Source: a virus
IMG/VR virus record: IMGVR_UViG_3300013101_000068
Span: 1 to 26,983 of that record
DNA length: 26,983 nt
Strand: one strand, 5' to 3'
Shown one piece after another: positions 22,439 through 26,983 of this stretch; the first letter of the stretch is position 1, and each line of letters starts with the position of its first letter. The notes beneath the pieces were generated by a model. The model was not told the origin of the DNA. It saw only the letters and a program-made list of their open reading frames with translations, and made no database searches. The translations under genes were made by a program, and so were the position numbers.

Positions 22439-22719
22439 TTTATTAATTCTTGTAATTCGTGTAATTTGTTCAGTTCCAAATTGATTTCGGACTGTTCTAT
22501 TTTTTCTCGACTAAAAACTTCAACCTTTGTGTCTTGATTTTTCACAGGCATAATTAATACTTGATATGTTTTTTTCAGAGATACAATATCTTCTGAATTT
22601 CTCAAGCGTTTAATATATTGAGCTGTGTTAGCTTCAGAATTAGTGCCTATGTTAATATACATAACTAAAAGCATTTTATCTTTAGTCGTTGGTATTGGTT
22701 TAGGTAATAAATAACCCAT
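22435..22719 (-). CDS. Hypothetical 94-residue protein
   Basis: A small soluble protein with a strand DKMLLVMYINIG at 14-25, a helix with EANTAQYIKRLRNSEDI, the strand YQVLIMPVKNQDTKVEVFS and a C-terminal Glu/Leu-rich helix. The order beta, alpha, beta and the phrase QVLIMPV resemble a small ferredoxin-like or anticodon-binding fold, but no family is recognised. It is linked to both neighbours: its ATG overlaps the dUTPase stop as TAATG (22717-22721) and its stop overlaps the deoxyribosyltransferase-like start as ATGA. The strict coupling suggests a contribution to nucleotide metabolism, which is inference. Confidence 0.7.
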   Translation of the reverse strand: MGYLLPKPIPTTKDKMLLVMYINIGTNSEANTAQYIKRLRNSEDIVSLKKTYQVLIMPVKNQDTKVEVFSREKIEQSEINLELNKLHELQELIK

Positions 22720-23405
22720 TATTTCTCGTCACTTGATCCAAATCCTCCTTCTCCTCTATCACTTGAGAATCCACCTTTATAAAATTTAATAGCATCTTTA
22801 ACGCTATCACCTTCAGTTATATCAATATCAGATTGATATATTGGGGTTTCAATAAACTGAATTAGTTTTTGACCTTGAAATACTTTAACTATTTTTGTTG
22901 ATGTATTAATTATGCTAATATGAATTTCACCTTGATATGTAGAATCAACTACTTGTGCTCCATATACAAATCCAAGTTTTGTAGCTACGCCACTTTTATT
23001 AGCAGCAATTAATGCTCTATCTGGTGATGCCATTCTAGACTTAATGCCTGAAGGTATCATCACTCTATTATGTGGTAATAAAAGAAAATACGGTCCTTTT
23101 TCAGGATCAAATCCTATTAATTCCTCATCATCTTTAGTCGCATCATCAATTGTGTTATAATTAACTGTTGTAGTATTACCGCTATTAATTGATATTGAAG
23201 AACTTGTTCCGCAAACGCCTGCATAAATCATTCCATTATCATTATGATTGGATGAATCCTCAAATAATTGCGGGTTTTTATCTATTAATTGTTCAACAAA
23301 ATCTGCATTAAATGTGGGTACAAAGAAATCTATACCCGCATCTTCTTTATTGGCTCTAACTGGAGATTTAACATCTCTAATTTTTAGAAACTTAATTTTT
23401 GACAT
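22719..23405 (-). CDS. dut: dUTPase (deoxyuridine 5'-triphosphate nucleotidohydrolase) with an insertion
   Basis: A trimeric-type dUTPase of 228 residues, longer than the usual 140-160. It hydrolyses dUTP to dUMP and pyrophosphate, keeping uracil out of DNA and supplying dUMP. Motif I is DAGIDFFVP at 22-30, motif II region PSGIKSRM at 118-125, NKSGVA at 136-141, motif III GAQVVDSTYQGEIHI at 149-163 (Asp154, Tyr157), motif IV FQGQKLIQFI at 176-185 and motif V DRGEGGFGSS at 216-225. Residues about 34-104 are an extra Asp/Asn/Ser/Thr-rich segment between motifs I and II that is not part of the normal fold. It lies in the nucleotide cluster and is translationally coupled to the next gene. Activity is likely because all five motifs are present. 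Confidence 0.92.
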   Translation of the reverse strand: MSKIKFLKIRDVKSPVRANKEDAGIDFFVPTFNADFVEQLIDKNPQLFEDSSNHNDNGMIYAGVCGTSSSISINSGNTTTVNYNTIDDATKDDEELIGFDPEKGPYFLLLPHNRVMIPSGIKSRMASPDRALIAANKSGVATKLGFVYGAQVVDSTYQGEIHISIINTSTKIVKVFQGQKLIQFIETPIYQSDIDITEGDSVKDAIKFYKGGFSSDRGEGGFGSSDEK

Positions 23406-23454
23406 ATTTTAATTATTTTATTTAATTTTTATATGTCGTAAATTGAATGAAGTT

Positions 23455-23913
23455 TTAATTTTTTGAGAGATTAACTAAACTATCTTTTATTGCATTAATA
23501 GCTAATTCTAATTTATCATTCACTTTAATCTGAGTTTGAATAAAGCTCTCATGATTTTTTTCTAATCTATCAATAAGATCTAAGATTTGATAATTTTGAG
23601 AGTCTATAGAATATAGAAGATTTTTTTGATTAGTTTTAATTTCTATTAATTCTTTTTCTATATCTACTATACGTTCTTGAGAACTTTTGAAGTTATTGCT
23701 AATATCATCATCATCATTATCTATTTTAAGTTCTAATTTATTAACTTTAATAGCTAATTGTTCTAATATTTGAATCGTTGAATCAATTACTGAATCTCTT
23801 TTACTAATTCTCCATAATACTCCAAGCAAAGCAATAAAACCACCGCCAAAAACGAATATTATTAATAATTGAAAAACTGTAAATCCTTCTAAAAATACGT
23901 CTGCACTACCCAT
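23455..23913 (-). CDS. Membrane-anchored coiled-coil protein
   Basis: A 152-residue protein with one N-terminal membrane helix (about 12-34, TVFQLLIIFVFGGGFIALLGVL) followed by a long coiled coil (about 42-150) with heptads such as LEQLAIKVNKLELKI, RIVDIEKELIEIKTN and LIDRLEKNH. A short acidic stretch DNDDDDIS interrupts the coil near 65-72. The topology resembles i-spanins and other phage envelope proteins, but no lysis gene is nearby, so the role is uncertain. It sits 11 nt after the Lar-like gene. A 49-nt AT-rich gap separates it from dUTPase. Confidence 0.7.
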   Translation of the reverse strand: MGSADVFLEGFTVFQLLIIFVFGGGFIALLGVLWRISKRDSVIDSTIQILEQLAIKVNKLELKIDNDDDDISNNFKSSQERIVDIEKELIEIKTNQKNLLYSIDSQNYQILDLIDRLEKNHESFIQTQIKVNDKLELAINAIKDSLVNLSKN

Positions 23914-23924
23914 ATGAATAATAA

Positions 23925-24380
23925 TTATTTTTGAGTACTAATAAAATCGTCAAATGTTTGAATTTTAATATTTGATGATTTTTTTTTCTTCTTTTTCTTT
24001 TTATCTGCAGTGCTATTATCAAATTTATCCCCACTACCTTTTACTGCATCACTAGTGAATTGAGCCCCTGTTGTTGCTGCTGTTGCTGCTGGTACTGCAT
24101 TACCAATACCAGGAGTATTATTAAGAGTAGCCATAGGAGCTGACACACCGCCCATAGCTTCTTCACCTAAATAAGTATCAATATCTTCTGCCATATCAAT
24201 CTTAGATAACTGGCCATTCCAAAGATCACGAGCCATATCATGATTTTTACCAACTGGTCCTCTAGATCCACAAACTTTACATTGAACATAAAATGTTGGT
24301 TTATTATCTTCATATCTATCTTGTACCCAACCTTCATCGTAATTACAAAATGGACAAGGTCTAATCTTTTCGTGAGTCAT
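23925..24380 (-). CDS. Lar-like zinc-ribbon protein with Ala-rich and poly-Lys tail
   Basis: A 151-residue protein. Residues 1-56 form a zinc ribbon of the restriction-alleviation Lar type: PCPFC with Cys9 and Cys12, YVQCKVCGSRGP with Cys34 and Cys37, then MARDLWNG at 49-56. Lar of the Rac prophage modulates type I restriction; most phage relatives are uncharacterised. The rest is unusual: an Ala/Gly/Thr-rich segment (78-118), a run of eight Lys near 128-135, and a C-terminal IQTFDDFISTQK. That ending resembles NLDQFINESQT near the start of the neighbouring acidic protein. It is the first gene downstream of the terminator at 24424-24455. Restriction evasion is a family-based guess. Confidence 0.7.
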   Translation of the reverse strand: MTHEKIRPCPFCNYDEGWVQDRYEDNKPTFYVQCKVCGSRGPVGKNHDMARDLWNGQLSKIDMAEDIDTYLGEEAMGGVSAPMATLNNTPGIGNAVPAATAATTGAQFTSDAVKGSGDKFDNSTADKKKKKKKKSSNIKIQTFDDFISTQK

Positions 24381-24423
24381 CTAAAAATTGTTATTTTCTA
24401 AGTTATATATCATCAATTAAACA

Positions 24424-24455
24424 ACAAAAAAGGGCTCTAATTCTAGAGCCCTTTT
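24424..24455 (-). terminator. Strong rho-independent terminator after the acidic protein gene
   Basis: The minus strand reads AAAAGGGCTCTA, loop of 4 nt, TAGAGCCCTTTT and then TTGTTGTTT. The 12-bp perfect stem with a GC-rich core (GGGCTC) lies 23 nt beyond the stop of the acidic-protein gene and before the Lar-like gene. It is the most stable hairpin I found in the window. Confidence 0.9.
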
Positions 24456-24478
24456 CTATATCATTATATAAAACTAAA

Positions 24479-26188
24479 TTATTTTTTAGCGCCATATAAT
24501 ATTTTAGCACACTTAGTACCAATAGATGCAGCAGCTGCAGCTTCTATCATTTTCTGTGTACAGATTTTACCACGATTTTTGCAGTCTTTCTTAGTTGCTG
24601 CAATATTTAGTTTAGCCGCACTCTTTTGTTTAGCAGTTAAATCTTTAACATTATCCGGAAAAATTTTGGCTGATTCATTAACATCATCTGAATCATCATC
24701 TGAATCATCATCTGAATCATCATCTGAATCATCGTCACCAAGATCGCCTGATTCTAAATCTGAATCATCTTCATCAGCTACTTCAAGGTCATCAGTATCT
24801 CCTTCTCCTTCGACTTCGACTTCTCCACCAAGTACATCATCTACGTCAACGCCTTTATCTTCTAACCAACCCTTAAGACCAGGGAAATCTTCAGCACTTA
24901 CGCGTATTTCTTGAGAACCCATTTCAACGGTTTCTTCTTCATCTTCAAGATCCGCACCTTCATCTTCTAAAGATAAATCACCATCCATTTCGAAATCGTC
25001 TTCGCCTTCAAGATCCATTCCGCCTTCTAAGTCTTCAACACCTTCGCCTTCTTCACCTAATTCAATAGCTTCAACTTTATCTTCAAGAGCATCTAATCTA
25101 GCTGCTAAATCATCTGTTTCGCCATCTTCAGAAAGAGTAGATCCAATTTCAGCACCTTCTTCTAATTCAAGATCATCTCCGGCTAATTCTTCGTCTTCAA
25201 ATTCTCCACCGCCATCTAAATCTCCTTCAAGATCAAATTCATCATCTTCGCCTTCTAATTCAGCGTCAAATTCACCTTCAGCGTCTATATCTAATTCTTC
25301 GTCTTCAAATTCATCTCCAGCTTCATCTTCAACCGCTTCAGCAGTAACACCAAGAGCTTCTAATTCTGCAATTGCTTCAGCTGCATCATCAACAGTGATA
25401 ATAAATTCTGAGATTTCAACTTTTTCAGTATCTCCACCTAAATCATCATCTTCAAGACCTGCGTCATCAAGATCTTCTTCTGCATCAGCATCAAATTCAT
25501 CATCACCTTCTTCTTCATCACCTAAATCAAGATCATCAAAAGATAATTCATCAGAAGAATCTAAGTCTTCATCTTCATCTTCATTTAAAACATCTCCTTC
25601 AATAGATTCTAATACTTCTTGTAATCTAGCAATACGACCTTTTTTAGTTGTAGATTCATGTACTTCTGACCAGTGATCTTCGTTTTCATATTCTCCTTGA
25701 TCTTCGCCATATTCAATATCTCTATCGCCTATTTCATTAACTTCTGCATCATCTTGAGCTGAATCATTAATCCCAGGTCTTGCGTAACCTTTTTTAGTAT
25801 CTACAAAATCATGATCATCTTCTCTAGCTTCAGAAATAACATTTAATCTAGATGTTAATCTTTTTCCTATAGTAGAAAGTTTTAAAATGTCTTCTCCATT
25901 TCTGCTTTCAGATACAAAGAATTTTTGATTTCTTTTTAACCACATAGTAGCAGATGACATAGGTCTCTTTGAACCTTCATTTAATCCTGCTATAAAAGAT
26001 CTTAGTTTTTTTCTTGAAACGCTTTTACTTTCCGCGACATATTGTAATATTCTGTCTCTTAGTGGAGCTTTTGCTCCTACATTCACGCCAGGCTTTCCTC
26101 TATATCCTCTTTTAAGATTAATAGTTTGGCTCTCGTTGATAAATTGATCCAAATTAGTTGGAACATAACCACCATTTCTTTTTTTCAT
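24479..26188 (-). CDS. Highly acidic protein with winged-helix-like N-terminal domain
   Basis: The start is set at the ATG at 26188 (MKKRNGGYVPTNLDQFINES), giving 569 residues. An upstream in-frame ATG at 26233 lies within an inverted repeat and would add only AT-driven basic residues. After a basic N-terminus, residues about 38-115 look like a winged helix (LRDRILQYVAESKSVSRKKL, then MWLKRNQKFFVSES and LSTIGKRLTSRL). About 350 residues follow that are mostly Asp, Glu, Gly and Leu. Two short ordered-looking segments break them (ISEFIITVDDAAEAIAELEALG... and GSQEIRVSAEDFPGLKGWLEDKG...), possibly related to each other. A (DDDS)n run comes from a 12-nt tandem repeat. The C-terminus is basic and has three cysteines. 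It may be a scaffold, internal head or DNA-mimic protein; none is proven. Confidence 0.75.
   Translation of the reverse strand: MKKRNGGYVPTNLDQFINESQTINLKRGYRGKPGVNVGAKAPLRDRILQYVAESKSVSRKKLRSFIAGLNEGSKRPMSSATMWLKRNQKFFVSESRNGEDILKLSTIGKRLTSRLNVISEAREDDHDFVDTKKGYARPGINDSAQDDAEVNEIGDRDIEYGEDQGEYENEDHWSEVHESTTKKGRIARLQEVLESIEGDVLNEDEDEDLDSSDELSFDDLDLGDEEEGDDEFDADAEEDLDDAGLEDDDLGGDTEKVEISEFIITVDDAAEAIAELEALGVTAEAVEDEAGDEFEDEELDIDAEGEFDAELEGEDDEFDLEGDLDGGGEFEDEELAGDDLELEEGAEIGSTLSEDGETDDLAARLDALEDKVEAIELGEEGEGVEDLEGGMDLEGEDDFEMDGDLSLEDEGADLEDEEETVEMGSQEIRVSAEDFPGLKGWLEDKGVDVDDVLGGEVEVEGEGDTDDLEVADEDDSDLESGDLGDDDSDDDSDDDSDDDSDDVNESAKIFPDNVKDLTAKQKSAAKLNIAATKKDCKNRGKICTQKMIEAAAAASIGTKCAKILYGAKK
24682..24729. 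repeat. Four perfect tandem copies of a 12-nt unit (catcatctgaat)
   Basis: Exact 12-bp repeats inside the acidic-protein gene, in frame, encoding repeated Asp/Ser tetrapeptides on the minus strand. Copy number could vary by slippage, changing the length of the acidic run without a frameshift. Confidence 0.9.
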
Positions 26189-26342
26189 AATTGTTTTTCT
26201 TTTTAATTTAATTTTTTTTAGGTGTAACATCATTTGTTACATTTTATAATATGCACAAAAATTGTAAACGTTATCTCTAACTCATATAAATATATATCTT
26301 CAAAAAATATGGAATTTTTTACACGTTAATGTAACATCATTT
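26189..26342 (-). promoter_or_regulatory. Leader/promoter region of the acidic-protein gene with repeated GTAACA elements
   Basis: The longest intergenic stretch in the window (154 nt). It holds a 13-bp direct repeat TGTAACATCATTT at 26223-26235 and 26330-26342. The first copy forms an inverted repeat with TGTTACA at 26235-26241 (7-bp arms, 5-nt loop). A TTACA/TGTAA pair (26319-26334) surrounds the second copy. AT-rich segments such as TATTATAA (minus strand) could be -10 boxes. The symmetry suggests a protein-binding site or an mRNA 5' hairpin. No ORF is credible here. Confidence 0.45.
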
Positions 26343-26750
26343 TTAATTTACTGAATCTTCTGGATGTGCATGTGGAGGAATAGTGGGTGCTACATTTATA
26401 TTAGTATTAGGCTGTTCAGCACTATTTCTTTGATTTCTATCTAAAATTACTTTTATATCGCCTTTCATCAATGCTTGATCTAAACGAATTATGGTGGTAA
26501 TATCTAAAACTTTATCTAATTTAGTATCCCATTCATCTTCCACGTCTTCAAGAAATTCAGTTTTTTCTTCATTTGATATTTCAACAGAAGCTTTTAATTC
26601 AGATCTTAAATCCAAATAAAGATAGCCTAATACAATATATAAAGCCCCGAAAATCCAAGCTAATGTTTTTATATTAAACTTGATTAGTGTATTACCACCT
26701 ATAACTTTATCTCCTACTTGTATTTCTTTATCTTTTAATTCTTCTGACAT
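26343..26750 (-). CDS. Small single-pass membrane protein
   Basis: A 135-residue protein: a charged N-terminus (MSEELKDKEIQVGDK), one membrane helix at about 28-47 (KTLAWIFGALYIVLGYLYL), an acidic, helical region rich in Glu, Asp and Lys (50-105), and a Pro/Asn/His-rich tail (PNTNINVAPTIPPHAHPEDS). By the positive-inside rule the N-terminus is probably cytoplasmic, but charges are mixed. No family recognised. The gene is 3 nt after the Tyr-rich protein's stop, so the two are in one transcript, and its end reaches the repeat-containing leader of the acidic protein. Confidence 0.7.
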   Translation of the reverse strand: MSEELKDKEIQVGDKVIGGNTLIKFNIKTLAWIFGALYIVLGYLYLDLRSELKASVEISNEEKTEFLEDVEDEWDTKLDKVLDITTIIRLDQALMKGDIKVILDRNQRNSAEQPNTNINVAPTIPPHAHPEDSVN

Positions 26751-26753
26751 TTT

Positions 26754-26983
26754 TTAATAAACGCTCATTTTATTTACGTTAAACGTAACACTAGTCAAAG
26801 TCTCAGATCTCATCCACATGAAATATTGTTCTTGCCTTGTAACTAACATATATTGACTACTAGTTATATATTGGTCATTCATATATCCTTGGATTTCAGT
26901 TAAATAAGTTGATGCTGGTTGACCATTAGAATAATATGAATTACTAAAAAACCAAAAATAATAGTAATAATAATAATTACCAT
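26754..26983 (-). CDS. C-terminal part of a Tyr-rich protein (partial, 5' end outside window)
   Basis: Read from the minus strand in the frame that stays open to the window end and stops at TAA (26754-26756). The visible 75 residues include NYYYYYYFWFFSN, a run of six tyrosines from a trinucleotide-repeat-like sequence. GQPASTYLTEIQGYMNDQYI and a C-terminus rich in Met, Tyr, Phe and Thr (QYFMWMRSETLTSVTFNVNK) follow. Aromatic, Asn/Gln-rich sequence of this kind is common in phage structural proteins, but no family is recognised. A different frame starting with ATG at the very edge gives only 27 codons and is less credible. The stop is 3 nt before the next gene's start. Confidence 0.65.
   Translation of the reverse strand, partial: GNYYYYYYFWFFSNSYYSNGQPASTYLTEIQGYMNDQYITSSQYMLVTRQEQYFMWMRSETLTSVTFNVNKMSVY

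Noticed and set aside
23455-23913. Membrane/coiled-coil protein as an Rz-type spanin
   Set aside because: The topology fits, but there is no endolysin, holin or overlapping Rz1-like lipoprotein gene nearby.
24682-24733. Short regularly spaced repeats as a CRISPR array
   Set aside because: The 12-nt units are contiguous without spacers and are in frame with the acidic coding sequence.
24579-25676. Ser-rich plus-strand open frames opposite the acidic gene
   Set aside because: They mirror Asp/Glu codons on the other strand (gatgat read as atcatc/tcatca), have low-complexity Ser/Pro composition and lack starts or spacing that fit this genome.
26189-26233. Upstream ATG start for the acidic protein (MMLHLKKIKLKRKT...)
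   Set aside because: It lies within the inverted repeat and adds a Lys/Ile-rich segment typical of translated AT-rich leader; the ATG at 26188 is preceded by the A-rich stretch seen at other starts.
26900-26983. A 27-codon frame starting with ATG at the right edge (MVIIIITIIFGF...)
   Set aside because: It is very short, overlaps the longer frame that runs off the edge, and its hydrophobicity comes from the same trinucleotide repeat.
1-26983. tRNA genes expected near the CCA-adding and KptA genes
   Set aside because: No intergenic gap has a cloverleaf or T-arm GTTCRANNC sequence; most gaps are under 100 nt.

Overview
The window looks like part of a large, AT-rich tailed-phage genome, probably infecting a Bacteroidota host. 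The phage assignment rests on gene content: a B-family DNA polymerase half-gene, a class II ribonucleotide reductase with an intein, dUTPase, a free-standing GIY-YIG homing endonuclease, a tail-fibre-like protein and many tiny overlapping genes. The host guess rests on three things: start codons without clear Shine-Dalgarno sequences, two TATATTTG elements (the Bacteroidota -7 consensus TAnnTTTG) set 4 nt before start codons, and a DUF2693-like SH3-fold domain I associate with Bacteroidota phages. All genes except the homing endonuclease are on the minus strand, so transcription runs from high to low coordinates. No tRNA, rRNA, CRISPR array or integrase was seen.

Layout in order of transcription. 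(1) 26983-24479: the end of a Tyr-rich protein, a small membrane protein, a 154-nt leader with inverted repeats, and a very acidic protein with a winged-helix-like N-terminus, closed by a strong terminator (about 24424-24455). (2) 24380-17025: a Lar-like zinc-finger protein, a membrane/coiled-coil protein, dUTPase, a deoxyribosyltransferase-like protein, the N-terminal half of a family B DNA polymerase, and NrdJ interrupted by an HNH intein at its radical cysteine. A second terminator (16974-17002) closes this replication and nucleotide block. (3) 16946-10928: an unknown protein, a metallopeptidase/VWA protein, a MoxR-type AAA+ ATPase and an acidic DUF2693-like protein, which look like one functional module. 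(4) 10931-8622: the antisense GIY-YIG gene, an unknown protein and a tail-fibre-like protein. (5) 8582-4998: small genes, a HAD-like protein, then an RNA-repair pair (KptA 2'-phosphotransferase and CCA-adding-type nucleotidyltransferase). (6) 4991-1195: membrane proteins and a chain of tiny genes joined by ATGA overlaps, including two neighbouring pairs of tandem paralogues. (7) 1187-1: a HAD phosphatase/APH-type kinase fusion coupled to a cytidylyl/adenylyltransferase that runs off the left edge.

Three small genes of 54-56 codons (1776-1946, 2309-2479, 8418-8582) were read directly from the sequence. They are supported by exact start/stop overlaps or tight spacing with neighbours. The observations most worth following are the KptA/CCA RNA-repair pair, the MoxR-VWA/metallopeptidase module, the polymerase that ends after motif A with its second half absent from this window, the intein in the NrdJ active site, and the kinase/phosphatase/nucleotidyltransferase set at the left edge.
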